Below, piece after piece: positions 28,159 through 38,803 of a DNA stretch of 64,000 nt. The notes beneath the pieces are model-generated. The model made no database searches and was not told the DNA's origin. It worked only from the letters and a program-made list of their open reading frames with translations. A program made the position numbers and the translations under genes. Source of the stretch: Gilliamella apis. GTDB lineage: Bacteria; Pseudomonadota; Gammaproteobacteria; Enterobacterales; Orbaceae. How positions within the stretch are numbered: position 1 is the stretch's first letter; every line of letters begins with the position of its first letter. The DNA is taken from assembly GCF_002142155.1 (NCBI RefSeq), contig NZ_NASD01000006.1:62001-126000 (forward strand), read 5' to 3'.

Positions 28159-28803
28159 TCAATGATTTTCAAGTTTTACTTGTTCTTTATGATAAAGGTA
28201 ATAAGCCCCTCGAGAAACCATTCGAAGTTGAAAAATAAGATCTTCTATTAATTTTTGACGTTGAATAGTATCAAAATCAAGCGCTTCCGCACCAGCATTA
28301 AAAGCAATAGTAACCATCGCTTCTGCTTGAGCTTCATTATAATGATGTGGCATTTGATTAGCATTATCTAAATAGTCAACAAGCTCGACAATGAAATGCT
28401 GAATTTCACGTGCAATCGCCGAGCGAAAAGCAGAAGAAGTTCCAGCTTTTTCACGCAGTAATAATAGAAATACTTTAGGATTTTTATCTACAAATTCAAT
28501 AAAGGTGGTTACAGAAGTCCGAAGCACACTACCACCTTTTTCGATACGTTTTCGAGCTTGTCTTAATAATTGACGAAGAGTTAAACCACTTTCATCAACC
28601 ATCGCTAAACCTAATTCATCCATATCACGAAAATGTCGATAAAATGAGGTAGCGGCAATACCTGCTTCACGAGCAACTTCGCGCAAACTTAAACTTGCAA
28701 AACCTTGTTCAGCATTAAGTTGATTAAACGCAGCATCAATCAAACTTCGACGCGTTCTTTCCTTTTGCTGCGCTCTAATACCACCGGTTTTAATGTTTTT
28801 CAT
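28159..28803 (-). CDS. fabR: Unsaturated fatty acid biosynthesis repressor FabR
   Basis: TetR-family repressor of fabA/fabB that adjusts the unsaturated/saturated fatty acid ratio. The protein is about 214 residues. The N-terminal DNA-binding domain [19 protein letters not shown] and [20 protein letters not shown] is very like E. coli FabR, as are [36 protein letters not shown] and [20 protein letters not shown]. An ATG at 28803 was preferred over a TTG two codons earlier. It follows oxyR after 33 bases on the same strand, likely co-transcribed; in E. coli sthA lies between them. Confidence 0.95.
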   Translation of the reverse strand: MKNIKTGGIRAQQKERTRRSLIDAAFNQLNAEQGFASLSLREVAREAGIAATSFYRHFRDMDELGLAMVDESGLTLRQLLRQARKRIEKGGSVLRTSVTTFIEFVDKNPKVFLLLLREKAGTSSAFRSAIAREIQHFIVELVDYLDNANQMPHHYNEAQAEAMVTIAFNAGAEALDFDTIQRQKLIEDLIFQLRMVSRGAYYLYHKEQVKLENH

Positions 28804-28836
28804 TTTCAAAATTCAGCATGATACAAATGTAAGTTA

Positions 28837-29763
28837 TCAGTTTGTTTGCCCCAATAACCGCTCTTTTTCTGCAAAAACTTTTGGCATATGATCGCGAATA
28901 GTTTTAGCTATAGTTTCATAACGTGCTCTTAGTGGAGAGCCTGGTCGATAAATCAAAGCAATACTTCGCATTGGTATAGGATCACTACAAGGAATATAAC
29001 AAATATTATCACGAGTACGTTCATTCGGTGCAGCAAGCTCTGGAAATAAGGTAATACCGCGCCCAGCAGATATCATACTTCGTAATGTTTCTAAACTTGT
29101 TGCTTTAAATTGTTTGTCTTCATCAATTCCGACTTGAAAACAATATCCCATCGCATGTTCACGCAAACAGTGACCATCTTCTAACATTAAAAATTTTTGC
29201 CCTTTTAAATTAGAAAGCTTAACTGTTTGTTTAGTTGCTAATTCGTCACTTGCTGGAACCGCTAAAAACATAGGTTCATTAAACAGTGGTAATTCAATAA
29301 ATTGTGCTGTTTCTTTTACTTGAGCAATAATCGCACAATCCAGTTTTCCACTCTCAAGTTGAGCAACAATATTGGCAGTTTGAGCTTCATGCAAATAAAG
29401 TTCCAATTGAGGAAAAGATTCGTGTAAAACGGTAATTACATGCGGTAATAAATAGGGTGCAATAGTTGGGATCAAACCTATATGCATCGGACCAGACATC
29501 TCTTCACCTTGACGACTAGCCATCTCTTTTAAAATTTGTATATTACGTAAAATTTCTTTGGCTTGCTCAACAAGCATCATACCGGTTTGGGTAAATAACA
29601 CTTTGCGACTAGTTCGCTCAAGTAACATTACACCTAATTCGTCTTCAAGTTTTCTGATTTGACCACTTAATGTTGGTTGACTAACATTACAAGCATCTGC
29701 TGCTTTACGAAAGTGCCGAAATTCAGCTAACGATACAAAATATTCCAAATCACGAATATTCAT
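28837..29763 (-). CDS. oxyR: Hydrogen peroxide-sensing regulator OxyR
   Basis: LysR-family activator of peroxide defence. The 308 residues contain the N-terminal HTH (FRKAADACNVSQPTLSGQIR) and the regulatory domain with the redox pair Cys199 (EDGHCLRE) and Cys208 (GYCFQ), at exactly the E. coli positions. FKATSLETLRSMISAGRGIT and IYRPGSPLRARYE are also conserved. GGGGA precedes the ATG. Full sensing ability is expected, suggesting exposure to oxidative stress in the niche. fabR follows downstream. Confidence 0.97.
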   Translation of the reverse strand: MNIRDLEYFVSLAEFRHFRKAADACNVSQPTLSGQIRKLEDELGVMLLERTSRKVLFTQTGMMLVEQAKEILRNIQILKEMASRQGEEMSGPMHIGLIPTIAPYLLPHVITVLHESFPQLELYLHEAQTANIVAQLESGKLDCAIIAQVKETAQFIELPLFNEPMFLAVPASDELATKQTVKLSNLKGQKFLMLEDGHCLREHAMGYCFQVGIDEDKQFKATSLETLRSMISAGRGITLFPELAAPNERTRDNICYIPCSDPIPMRSIALIYRPGSPLRARYETIAKTIRDHMPKVFAEKERLLGQTN

Positions 29764-30151
29764 AGTGTCCCCAAAAAATTATCAGTTAATGGTTATATAC
29801 TCAGAAATATAATAAATAGATATAAAATACTACTGTTTTTTGTATAAAAATCATTTATAAAATAAGAGTATCAAATTCAGTAAAATTAATTAGTCATTTA
29901 AATACAGATAAAACCTGCTGTTATGCATAATTTCTTGATGCTTAATAGGCTAACTTTATTAATTGTACTATATAAATTGCTATTGTTGATAATTATGTTT
30001 AAAAAATCAAATAGAATCTTTGATGATTATAAACTAAATCCCATCATTCTACTTACCATAGTCATATTAAGAAAAATGGAAAGTTAAAAGTAATTGCGAT
30101 ATAATCGCGCGCTAGATTGCTATATAGACTATTATTAATTTGAGGTGTGCT
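29764..30151. promoter_or_regulatory. 388-base divergent region between oxyR and pcnB
   Basis: AT-rich and without a gene. A TATAAT at 30100-30105 is the probable -10 for pcnB, about 50 bases before its start; the -35 is poor. The oxyR promoter must lie on the other side. No tRNA or small protein gene is visible. Confidence 0.45.
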
Positions 30152-31486
30152 ATTTTTAAACAAGTTTCTCGCTTTTATCGTAAAATGTTTCAGCATGAAG
30201 AACAGCAAAAATCGCACTATGTCTCCATTTCTCGCAATGAACATAATATTTCTCGTAAAAATATAAGCGAAAATGCCCTAAAAGTTCTTTATCGCTTAAA
30301 TAAACAAGGATATGAAGCTTATCTAGTTGGTGGATGTATTAGAGATCTTCTCTTAGGTAAAAAACCTAAGGACTTTGATATTGCCACAAATGCTACTCCA
30401 GAACAAATTCAAAAGGTGTTTCGTAATTGTCGCCTGATCGGAAGACGTTTTCGTTTAGCACACATTATGTTCGGTAAAGAGATAATTGAAGTTGCCACTT
30501 TTCGTGGTGATCATGATGGTCAAAGTGAACATACCAATATATCTAAAAGATCACAATCTGGCATGCTGTTACGTGATAATGTATACGGTACGATTGAACA
30601 AGATGCTATCCGACGGGACTTCACGATGAACGCCCTTTATTATAATGTTAAAGACTTTACTATCCGTGATTATTGTGGCGGATTAAATGATTTAAAAAAT
30701 GGCGTTATTCGATTAATTGGCGATCCACAAACAAGGTATCGTGAAGATCCAGTTAGAATGTTAAGGACAATTCGTTTTGCCGCCAAACTTAACATGAAAA
30801 TAGATCAAGCAACGGCTGATCCCATTAAAACACTGGCCCCGTTGCTAAAAAATATTCCATCAGCACGACTTTTTGATGAATCATTAAAATTATTGCAATG
30901 CGGTCATGGTTACAACACTTATATCTTATTAAAACAGTACCAACTTTTTGAACAACTTTTCCCGGTAGTTGAACGCTTATTTGTACACAATAATAATGGC
31001 AATTTAGAGAAAATTATTGCTCACGTATTAAAAAATACTGATTATCGAATAGCAAACGAGCAACGTGTCAATCCTGCTTTTTTATACGCTGCCTTTTTTT
31101 GGTATCCAATTATAGAACAAACTCAGATTAATTGTATTGAAAGCGGCCTTCAGTATTATGATTCTTTTTCTATGGCCATTAATGATGTGTTAAGCGAACA
31201 GTGTCGAATTATCGCTATTCCCAAACGATTAACAAATATAATGAGTGATATATGGCGTTTACAATTAAGAATGAAGAAACGAGAAGGGAAACGCGCCTTT
31301 GTGATTTTAGAACATCCTAAATTTCGTGCTGCCTATGATTTGTTAGAAATGCGATCATCTATTGAAAAAGGTGAATTGTTAGATTTAGCTAAATGGTGGG
31401 ATGAATTTCAACATGTATCCACCGAAAGAAAAATATCTATGGTTAAACAACTAGGCAAAAGCAATAAACGACGAACTAAACGTTAA
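30152..31486 (+). CDS. pcnB: Poly(A) polymerase I, apparent AUU start codon
   Basis: Adds poly(A) tails to RNA 3' ends, promoting decay and controlling plasmid copy number. The 444-residue protein has the nucleotidyltransferase core [20 protein letters not shown] (catalytic DxD at its end), the [11 protein letters not shown] segment, the second carboxylate region in [12 protein letters not shown], and a basic C-terminus. In E. coli the protein starts MFTRVANFCRKV from an AUU codon. Here the same alignment point reads ATT TTT AAA CAA GTT ([11 protein letters not shown]) with GAGG six bases upstream and no in-frame ATG until residue 12. I therefore start at the ATT at 30152; a TTG at 30140 is the alternative. 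Confidence 0.93.
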   Translation: MFKQVSRFYRKMFQHEEQQKSHYVSISRNEHNISRKNISENALKVLYRLNKQGYEAYLVGGCIRDLLLGKKPKDFDIATNATPEQIQKVFRNCRLIGRRFRLAHIMFGKEIIEVATFRGDHDGQSEHTNISKRSQSGMLLRDNVYGTIEQDAIRRDFTMNALYYNVKDFTIRDYCGGLNDLKNGVIRLIGDPQTRYREDPVRMLRTIRFAAKLNMKIDQATADPIKTLAPLLKNIPSARLFDESLKLLQCGHGYNTYILLKQYQLFEQLFPVVERLFVHNNNGNLEKIIAHVLKNTDYRIANEQRVNPAFLYAAFFWYPIIEQTQINCIESGLQYYDSFSMAINDVLSEQCRIIAIPKRLTNIMSDIWRLQLRMKKREGKRAFVILEHPKFRAAYDLLEMRSSIEKGELLDLAKWWDEFQHVSTERKISMVKQLGKSNKRRTKR

Positions 31487-31560
31487 TTTTCATTCGCACT
31501 TTTATAAATAACCGCTATAATGTTTTAATTAAAATAATCATAATTACACTCTAATCATTG

Positions 31561-33939
31561 ATGAAAAAATTATCACTCTCTCTTATTGCTATAGCTGTTA
31601 CATTTTCTTTGTATAATTATAATAGTCCTAGCTATGCAATTGGCTTACCTAAAAATGATACTAACAATCCTAAGTGTCTTATTAATGTACCAAAATTTGA
31701 GCGGCCAATTGTAAATGGTGATATAAATACATTACCGGTTAATGCAGAATCTAATGAATTCGAAGCAATTTATCCAGATTTAGCTATCTATAGTGGCGAC
31801 GTGTATGTTGAACAAGGTAATCGCACCGTTCTAGCAGATAAAGTAACTATTGATTCTAAAGATACAAATAACCGCATGGCAATATTGGATGGAAACATCA
31901 CTTATCAAGATAATTTAATAAAAATGAAAGGTGATCATGCTGCGATAAATCTCAACAATAATAATTCGGATATGCATCCCAGTGAGTATCATTTAGTTGA
32001 TCGGCTTGGGCGTGGTAAAGCCGATGAAATGAAGCTAGAAAAAAACCGCTATATCATTCTAAAAAATGGTAGTTTTACTTCCTGTCCAGTAGATGATAGT
32101 ACTTGGAATATTAAAGGTACTACAATAATTCATGATAACGAAGAACAATTGCTTGAAGCCTGGAATGCAGTATTTAGCATCGGTAAAGTCCCTGTTCTAT
32201 ATTCGCCTTATTTACAATTACCTACCGGCAATAAAAGACGTTCTGGTTTATTAATGCCAACCTTTAATTATGATAGTATCGATGGTATTGATTTCGCTTT
32301 ACCTTTTTATTGGAACATTGCACCAAACTATGATGCAACATTAACACCAAGAGTATTACAACATCGTGGTATACAATTACAAACCGAATTTCGCTATTTA
32401 AATCAGTTAGGATTAGGAACTATCGCTTTTGACTGGTTACAACATGATAAAAAATACCAAGAAGATAGAAAAACATTATTAAATGGAAATAATTATGATG
32501 ATAATAATAATCGCTGGTTATTCCATTGGAAAAATGACGAATTAATAAATTATAATTGGCGCTTATATACTGATGTTACACGGGTTAGTGATAATCAATA
32601 TTTAACTGATCTTAGCTCTAAATATGCTTCCCAAACAGCTGGATATTTAACACAATTTTATAAATTAGCCTATAATGATAAAAATTGGGATGTAGCTTTA
32701 GGTTACAAACATTTTCAACCATTTTATTATAATTATATCTATCAGACCCAACCACAATTGGATATTAACTACTATAATTACGATTTGGGTGCACTAAAAT
32801 TCAAGACATTTTCACAGGTGTCTCATTTTATAAACTCAGCAAAAAACCAGCCTAATGCATGGAGAGCTCACATTGAACCTACACTGAATTATACAGTAAC
32901 TAATTCTTGGGCTTCATTAGCGACTGAAACAAGTTTTATGGCTACCCATTACAAACAGCAAAACCTCAAAAGATATAATAAGCTAAACTACAGCTTAAAT
33001 AAAAAGTTAGAAAGTAATGTAAATCGTTTTATACCTAAATTTGGGATGGATGGTAAAGTCATTTTCGAACGTGACATTGAGTTTAAGAATGGTTATATCC
33101 AAACACTTGAACCACGAATTAAATATACTTATATTCCCTATCGCGATCAATCCAATATCGATAACTATGACTCAAGTTATTTACAAACTGATTATGTTGG
33201 ATTATTTAGAGATTTGGCATACAGCGGTTTAGATCGGATAGCCTCGACTAACAAACTTGCTACAGGGGTAACCACACGAGTTTATGATAGTAATAAAATT
33301 GAAAAGTTCAATTTATCTCTTGGTCAAATTACTTATTTTACAAAATCTAAAACTAGTGAGCATAATAATGAATTAGATAAAAATTCAGATACGGGTAGTA
33401 TTACATGGGCAACAGATAATTTTTGGCGTATAAGTAATGATATTGTTTTTCGTAGTGGCATCCAATATGATACCCGAATTGACACCATTGCCTTAGCTAA
33501 CACTACCTTTGAGTATCGACCTAACAGTGATAAATTAATGCAATTATCTTATCGATATGCAAATCATAATTATATTACTACTGTAGATGACAGATATAAA
33601 TATTCATCAGAAAAACGCTATAAGCAAGATCTATCTCAAGCTGGTATCATGGCGAGTTGGCCATTATCGGCAACTGTAAGTGCTGTCGGATCGTATTATT
33701 TTGATATGAAACAGAACCAAACTGCAGATAGCTTTGTTGGCCTACATTATAGTGATTGTTGCTGGGGAGTAACCATGCAATATGGCCGAAAGCTAACCGA
33801 TTGGGACGACAAAACCCATGTGAGCAAATATAAAAATAAACTTTCAATTAACTTTGAATTACAAGGTTTAGGTAACAATGGTGATTACAAAGCTAAAATG
33901 TTAGACTTTGGTAAGTTACCTTATACAACAATATTTTAA
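31561..33939 (+). CDS. lptD: LPS-assembly outer membrane protein LptD
   Basis: Outer-membrane beta-barrel that, with LptE, inserts lipopolysaccharide into the outer leaflet. The 792-residue precursor has a signal peptide ending SYA (residue 26), an OstA/LptA-like N-terminal domain (YSGDVYVEQGNRTVLADKVT), and a long barrel rich in alternating aromatic residues. The four disulfide cysteines are present: Cys39, one in GSFTSCPVDD, and the adjacent pair in YSDCCWGV near the C-terminus. The start is the ATG at 31561; a TTG immediately before it is in frame. No clear ribosome site is seen. It heads lptD-surA-rsmA-apaH. Confidence 0.96.
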   Translation: MKKLSLSLIAIAVTFSLYNYNSPSYAIGLPKNDTNNPKCLINVPKFERPIVNGDINTLPVNAESNEFEAIYPDLAIYSGDVYVEQGNRTVLADKVTIDSKDTNNRMAILDGNITYQDNLIKMKGDHAAINLNNNNSDMHPSEYHLVDRLGRGKADEMKLEKNRYIILKNGSFTSCPVDDSTWNIKGTTIIHDNEEQLLEAWNAVFSIGKVPVLYSPYLQLPTGNKRRSGLLMPTFNYDSIDGIDFALPFYWNIAPNYDATLTPRVLQHRGIQLQTEFRYLNQLGLGTIAFDWLQHDKKYQEDRKTLLNGNNYDDNNNRWLFHWKNDELINYNWRLYTDVTRVSDNQYLTDLSSKYASQTAGYLTQFYKLAYNDKNWDVALGYKHFQPFYYNYIYQTQPQLDINYYNYDLGALKFKTFSQVSHFINSAKNQPNAWRAHIEPTLNYTVTNSWASLATETSFMATHYKQQNLKRYNKLNYSLNKKLESNVNRFIPKFGMDGKVIFERDIEFKNGYIQTLEPRIKYTYIPYRDQSNIDNYDSSYLQTDYVGLFRDLAYSGLDRIASTNKLATGVTTRVYDSNKIEKFNLSLGQITYFTKSKTSEHNNELDKNSDTGSITWATDNFWRISNDIVFRSGIQYDTRIDTIALANTTFEYRPNSDKLMQLSYRYANHNYITTVDDRYKYSSEKRYKQDLSQAGIMASWPLSATVSAVGSYYFDMKQNQTADSFVGLHYSDCCWGVTMQYGRKLTDWDDKTHVSKYKNKLSINFELQGLGNNGDYKAKMLDFGKLPYTTIF

Positions 33940-34003
33940 TAAACTAACAAATAAATTTATAGTGATAAATTAATATCACAACAATATAATGAGTTAAATA
34001 ACT

Positions 34004-35317
34004 ATGAAATTATTAAAACTTTTTATTGCATTAAACTTAAGTATTAATGTAGCACTCTTTACCCCACTTTCAGCTCATGCAGCTCCCAAAGTTATAGAAC
34101 AAGTAGCTGCGGTGGTTAATAATAATGTCATTTTAGAAAGTGACGTTATTGATATGTTAAAAACCATTAAAGCAAGCGCCGATCCGAGAACTTTACCTAA
34201 CGATAAAGTACTCCGAAAGCAAATCATCGAGCGCTTAATCGTTGAAAATTTGATTTTACAAAAAGCAGCTAAAGCTAAAATTAACATAAGTGATGATGAA
34301 GTAACCGGCGCGATTGATAGTATTGCAGCTGAAAATGGTATGACAATCGATCAATTACGAAGTAAATTATCTGCAATGGGAATTAGCTATAGCACTTATC
34401 GAGAACGCATTCATAATGATATGTTGATTGAGCAAGCCCGTATAAATGAGGTTAGACCGAGAATCAAAGTATCACCTCGAGAAGTAGAAAACTTAACTAA
34501 AACAATGACTAATCAACCGACTAATAATATTGATGTCAAAATTAGTCATATTTTAATTTCCATTCCAGAAAAAGCATCTAAACAACAAGTTGATAGTGCC
34601 ACAAATAAAGCCATGGACATTATTAATCGAGCTAAAAAAGGGGAAAATTTTGCTAAATTAGCCACATCATACTCTAATGATGACCTCGCACTAAAAGGTG
34701 GCTCTATGGGATGGCGAAAGCTCAATGAACTACCGACTATATTCGAAGAACGTTTGATTCGTGCAGCAAAAGGTAGTGTAGTCGGTCCTATCCGTTCAGG
34801 TGTCGGTATTCATATAATAAAAGTTGATGATACTCGTTCTGAAGCGCCGAAAAAAATTACCCTTCAAGAAGTGAATGCTCGACATATATTAATTAAAACT
34901 AACGTATTAGTTACCGATCAAATTGCTAAACAAAAATTAACTGATATCCGTAAAGCCATTGCTAGTGGAGCAACCACATTCGCTGCTGCAGCAAAAGCTA
35001 ATTCTGAAGATACTGGTTCGAAGGACAATGGCGGTAATTTAGGCTGGAATAGACCTGAAGTTTATGATAATGGCTTTAAAAGTGCACTATTACAACTGAA
35101 AAAAGGTGAAATCAGTCAGCCAATAAGATCATCTTTCGGTTGGCATTTAATTCAACTAATTGATACCAGACAGACTGACGGCACTAATATGGTTAAGAAA
35201 GATCAAGCTTACCGACTTATTTTTAACCGAAAATTTGCCGAAGAAGCACAAGTTTGGATTCAAGAACTAAAAGGTGATGCTTATATTAAAATTACAGGTG
35301 AAGGAAAGAATGAATAG
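34004..35317 (+). CDS. surA: Periplasmic chaperone/peptidyl-prolyl isomerase SurA
   Basis: Delivers unfolded outer-membrane proteins to the BAM complex. The 437-residue precursor has a signal peptide ending SAHA|AP (~residue 26), a chaperone N-domain ([15 protein letters not shown]), and two parvulin domains: the first from ~DVKISHILI with [13 protein letters not shown], the second from ~NARHILIKT with [12 protein letters not shown]. The length matches E. coli (428). The stop overlaps the rsmA start by eight bases; in E. coli pdxA lies between, and it is absent here. Confidence 0.97.
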   Translation: MKLLKLFIALNLSINVALFTPLSAHAAPKVIEQVAAVVNNNVILESDVIDMLKTIKASADPRTLPNDKVLRKQIIERLIVENLILQKAAKAKINISDDEVTGAIDSIAAENGMTIDQLRSKLSAMGISYSTYRERIHNDMLIEQARINEVRPRIKVSPREVENLTKTMTNQPTNNIDVKISHILISIPEKASKQQVDSATNKAMDIINRAKKGENFAKLATSYSNDDLALKGGSMGWRKLNELPTIFEERLIRAAKGSVVGPIRSGVGIHIIKVDDTRSEAPKKITLQEVNARHILIKTNVLVTDQIAKQKLTDIRKAIASGATTFAAAAKANSEDTGSKDNGGNLGWNRPEVYDNGFKSALLQLKKGEISQPIRSSFGWHLIQLIDTRQTDGTNMVKKDQAYRLIFNRKFAEEAQVWIQELKGDAYIKITGEGKNE

Positions 35318-36107
35318 TCGTGTTCATCAAGGACATTTTGCTCGCAAGCGATTTGGTCAAAACTTTCTACATGATGATTATATTATTGAAAGTATTGTTG
35401 CAGCGATACAACCTAAACAAGGGCAAGCTTTAGTTGAAATAGGCCCAGGACTTGCTGCATTGACAATACCGGTAAGTAAACATGTTGATCATCTGACTGT
35501 GATTGAAATTGATAGGGATTTAGCTAGTCGATTGGTCGAAAATCCTTTTTTACAAAATAAAATTAGTGTGATTGAACAAGATGCATTAACATTTGATTTT
35601 AATCTATTATTCGATCAATTAGGTCAGCAATTAAGAGTATTTGGTAACTTACCTTATAATATTTCGACGCCCTTAATGTTTCATTTATTTGAATACGCGC
35701 CAATTATTGCTGATATGCATTTTATGTTACAAAAAGAGGTAGTTACTCGTTTAGTTGCAGCTCCAAATAGTAAAGACTATGGGCGCTTAAGTGTGATGGC
35801 ACAATATTACTGCCAAATTATCCCTGTTTTAGAAGTACCACCAACTTCTTTTAAACCTGCCCCTAAAGTTGATTCAGCTGTAGTTAAACTAATACCTTAT
35901 AAGCAAAAACCTTATTTAGTTAATGATGTCAAAGTACTTTCACGGATTACTACAGAAGCATTTAATCAAAGACGCAAAACCATACGCAATAGCTTAGGTA
36001 ATTTATTTACGGCAGAACAAATGCTTGAATTAGATATTGACCCTAATTTACGGGCGGAAAATTTGACGGTAAAACAATATTGTCTATTGGCAAACGCTTG
36101 GAAATAA
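35310..36107 (+). CDS. rsmA: 16S rRNA dimethyladenosine transferase RsmA (KsgA)
   Basis: Dimethylates A1518 and A1519 of 16S rRNA during 30S maturation. The 265 residues begin [20 protein letters not shown]. The SAM-binding motif [11 protein letters not shown] (~43-53), acidic VIEIDRDLA, and the catalytic [11 protein letters not shown] (NLPY, ~112-115) are intact. C-terminal [20 protein letters not shown] is almost identical to E. coli. I chose the ATG at 35310, with AAGGA just upstream, rather than an ATG 12 codons earlier inside surA. Confidence 0.97.
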   Translation: MNSRVHQGHFARKRFGQNFLHDDYIIESIVAAIQPKQGQALVEIGPGLAALTIPVSKHVDHLTVIEIDRDLASRLVENPFLQNKISVIEQDALTFDFNLLFDQLGQQLRVFGNLPYNISTPLMFHLFEYAPIIADMHFMLQKEVVTRLVAAPNSKDYGRLSVMAQYYCQIIPVLEVPPTSFKPAPKVDSAVVKLIPYKQKPYLVNDVKVLSRITTEAFNQRRKTIRNSLGNLFTAEQMLELDIDPNLRAENLTVKQYCLLANAWK

Positions 36108-36111
36108 TCTT

Positions 36112-36927
36112 ATGGCAAATCTAATAATTGGTGATATTCATGGGTGTTATGATGAATTTATGCGTTTACTTGAAAAAGCAGGTTTTTCATCATCGGATAC
36201 GTTATGGTTAACTGGTGATTTAGTTGCTAGAGGACCTAAATCACTGGAAGTTATCAGATTTGTTAAAAAAAATAGCGAACAAATTAGATTAGTACTAGGT
36301 AATCATGATTTACATTTGTTATCAATCTATGCCAATGTTACTCCTTCTAAAAAGAAGGATAATCTCGATGAATTAATTCATGCTGATGATTTTGATGAAT
36401 TAATGAACTGGTTACGTAAACAACCACTTCTCCAAATAGATGAAAAACTAAAACTTATTATGACTCATGCGGGAGTAACACCACAATGGGATTTGGAAAC
36501 ATTAAAAAAATGTGCCCATGATCTAAATGTCGTTTTAAGTAGTGATTCATATCCCCTTTTCCTCGACAAAATGTATGGTAATTTTCCAGATGAGTGGTCA
36601 ATGGATCTACAAGGATTAGATCGACTACGATATATTGCCAATGCATTAACTCGAATGCGTTATTGCTACGAAGATGGCCGACTTGATTTTTATTACAAAA
36701 ATCAACCTGATCAAGCACCCTCAAAACTTAAACCTTGGTTTGCTCTGCCAGGAAAAATCCCCACAGGTTATAGTATAGCTTTTGGTCACTGGGCAGCACT
36801 GAATGGAAAAGGAACTCCAGAGAATATTTACGCGCTTGATACAGGATGTTGTTGGGGCGGCAAATTAACTTGTTTGCGATTTGAAGACAAAAAATACTTC
36901 AAAAAGAAAAATACCGAAACCAATTAA
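36112..36927 (+). CDS. apaH: Diadenosine tetraphosphatase ApaH
   Basis: Hydrolyses Ap4A to two ADP and also removes nucleotide caps from RNA. The 271 residues (E. coli 280) show the metallophosphatase signatures GDIHGCYDE (residues ~7-15), GDLVARGP (~36) and GNHDLHLL (~63), plus the C-terminal [20 protein letters not shown] and GCCWGG. It starts four bases after the rsmA stop. The apaG gene that precedes apaH in E. coli is missing. Confidence 0.97.
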   Translation: MANLIIGDIHGCYDEFMRLLEKAGFSSSDTLWLTGDLVARGPKSLEVIRFVKKNSEQIRLVLGNHDLHLLSIYANVTPSKKKDNLDELIHADDFDELMNWLRKQPLLQIDEKLKLIMTHAGVTPQWDLETLKKCAHDLNVVLSSDSYPLFLDKMYGNFPDEWSMDLQGLDRLRYIANALTRMRYCYEDGRLDFYYKNQPDQAPSKLKPWFALPGKIPTGYSIAFGHWAALNGKGTPENIYALDTGCCWGGKLTCLRFEDKKYFKKKNTETN

Positions 36928-36949
36928 ATTAGAAAAAGGCTATTTTATT

Positions 36950-38767
36950 ATGTCTGCACTATCTGTTATAAAATCAATCTGGAAAATTATCAATTTAATC
37001 AGAGAAATATTTCTTAATCTCGTTTTCTTAATCATTATTCTATTGATTTTTAGTGGTATCGCATTAATAAAAGAAGTCAACAAACAAGATGTCATTCCTC
37101 AATCTGGCTCTTTAATTATGGATCTTGAGGGAGTTGTCGTTGACAACTCACTTTATAGTGATGAAATTTATGAAATACAAGATAAGATCTATGGCAAAAA
37201 AGTAAATCTATCTCGTGAAAATAGCTTATTTAATCTAGTGCAAAAGATATCTCAAGCGACATCAGATCCAAATATTAAAAGTTTGGTGTTAAAATTAGAT
37301 AATTTTGTCGGAGCTGATATGAGCTCCCTACAGTATATTGGAAAATATTTAACGAAATTCAAAGCAGCCAATAAACCTATTTATGCCATCGGTTCAAACT
37401 TTAATCAAAGCCAATATTATTTAGCCAGTTATGCTAATAAAATCTACTTAACTCCATTAGGGGCTGTAAATGTATTTGGGTTATCAGCCAATAATTTATA
37501 TTACCAAACATTATTAGAGAATTTAAAGGTAAATACTCATGTTTTCCGTGTCGGTACTTATAAATCTGCTATTGAGCCGTTCATTCGAGACAATATGTCG
37601 GAAGAAGCTAGAAGCAATACCTCTCGATGGTTAAATCTAATGTGGAATAACTACCTTGGTGACATTTCACAAGAACGAAAAAAAGCACCCTCACAATTAG
37701 TACCATTACCCGAAAACATGCTATCAGAACTAAAAGCAGCTAATGGCAACATGGCACAATACGCGTTATCAAATGGTTTGATTGATACAATAGCGACTAA
37801 TCAAGAATTTGAACTAGAAATCAATATAAAAAATAGAGTAAGTATTTATGATTACCAGCTGAAAGAAAATGCCATGCCCGCAAGTAAAGAACCAAAAATA
37901 GCCGTTGTTTTTGTCAATGGAACAATTACCAATGGTGAAAATAGCAGCAATGTTGCTGGAAGCCAGGATATTGTTGAGCAATTAAGAAAAATTCGTAAAA
38001 ATTTAAATAAAAATAATATACAAGCGGTCATACTTAGAGTAAATAGCCCTGGAGGAAGTGTTGATGCTTCAGAAGCGATTCGCAATGAATTAGAAGCTTT
38101 ACGTAGTTACCAAATTCCAGTTGTTGTCTCCATGGGTGGTATGGCCGCTTCAGGTGGTTATTGGATATCAACTGCATCGGACTATATTGTTGCCAGCCCA
38201 AATACTATTACTGGATCCATTGGCATCTTCGGTATAGTACCAACCTTTGAAAATTCACTTTCTCATATCGGAGTCTATAATGATGGAGTATCAACATCAC
38301 CATTAGCAAATAGAAGCCTAACTCAAAATCTATCGAGTGAAATGAACCAATTTATACAAATGAATATTGACAATGGTTATCACACTTTTATTTCTTTAGT
38401 AGCAAAAGCACGAAATATGACTACCGAACAAGTAGATAATATAGCCCAAGGACAAGTGTGGCTGGGTTCAGAAGGAAGTAAAAACGGTTTAGTTGATAAG
38501 TTAGGTGATTTTGATGATGCAATCGAAATGGCCGCCACATTAGCTAATATTTCAGATTATCAAATAGATTGGCAAAAACAAGAAGGTAATTGGCTCAATG
38601 CTTTTTATTCAGATATGATTGCAATGATGCCTAAATCAACAGCAGAGGTATTGTTCGAACAAATACCTGAAATAAAACAGATCAAACAGCAAGTTTCATT
38701 CTGGGACAAATTCCAAGATGGGCAAAACCGTTATATTTACTGCCTAAATTGTGCAGATATTAGATAA
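36950..38767 (+). CDS. sppA: Protease IV (signal peptide peptidase) SppA
   Basis: Inner-membrane serine protease degrading cleaved signal peptides. The 605 residues (E. coli 618) contain one N-terminal membrane helix (~22-40), the catalytic lysine in FRVGTYKSAIEPF of the first ClpP-like repeat, and the nucleophile serine in MGGMAASGGYWISTASDYI (second repeat), plus ILRVNSPGGSVDASEAIR. I start at the ATG at 36950 (MSALSVIKSIWKI); the longer in-frame reading would run into apaH. It ends with the terminator at 38769-38797. Confidence 0.95.
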   Translation: MSALSVIKSIWKIINLIREIFLNLVFLIIILLIFSGIALIKEVNKQDVIPQSGSLIMDLEGVVVDNSLYSDEIYEIQDKIYGKKVNLSRENSLFNLVQKISQATSDPNIKSLVLKLDNFVGADMSSLQYIGKYLTKFKAANKPIYAIGSNFNQSQYYLASYANKIYLTPLGAVNVFGLSANNLYYQTLLENLKVNTHVFRVGTYKSAIEPFIRDNMSEEARSNTSRWLNLMWNNYLGDISQERKKAPSQLVPLPENMLSELKAANGNMAQYALSNGLIDTIATNQEFELEINIKNRVSIYDYQLKENAMPASKEPKIAVVFVNGTITNGENSSNVAGSQDIVEQLRKIRKNLNKNNIQAVILRVNSPGGSVDASEAIRNELEALRSYQIPVVVSMGGMAASGGYWISTASDYIVASPNTITGSIGIFGIVPTFENSLSHIGVYNDGVSTSPLANRSLTQNLSSEMNQFIQMNIDNGYHTFISLVAKARNMTTEQVDNIAQGQVWLGSEGSKNGLVDKLGDFDDAIEMAATLANISDYQIDWQKQEGNWLNAFYSDMIAMMPKSTAEVLFEQIPEIKQIKQQVSFWDKFQDGQNRYIYCLNCADIR

Positions 38768-38768
38768 T

Positions 38769-38797
38769 AAAAAATCCACCTCTAAGGTGGATTTTTT
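38769..38797. terminator. Bidirectional terminator between sppA and yejM-like gene
   Basis: AAAAAATCCACCT (38769-38781) pairs with AGGTGGATTTTTT (38785-38797) around CTA. T tracts occur in both directions, fitting the convergent genes on either side. Confidence 0.9.
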
Positions 38798-38803
38798 TTA
38801 CTA

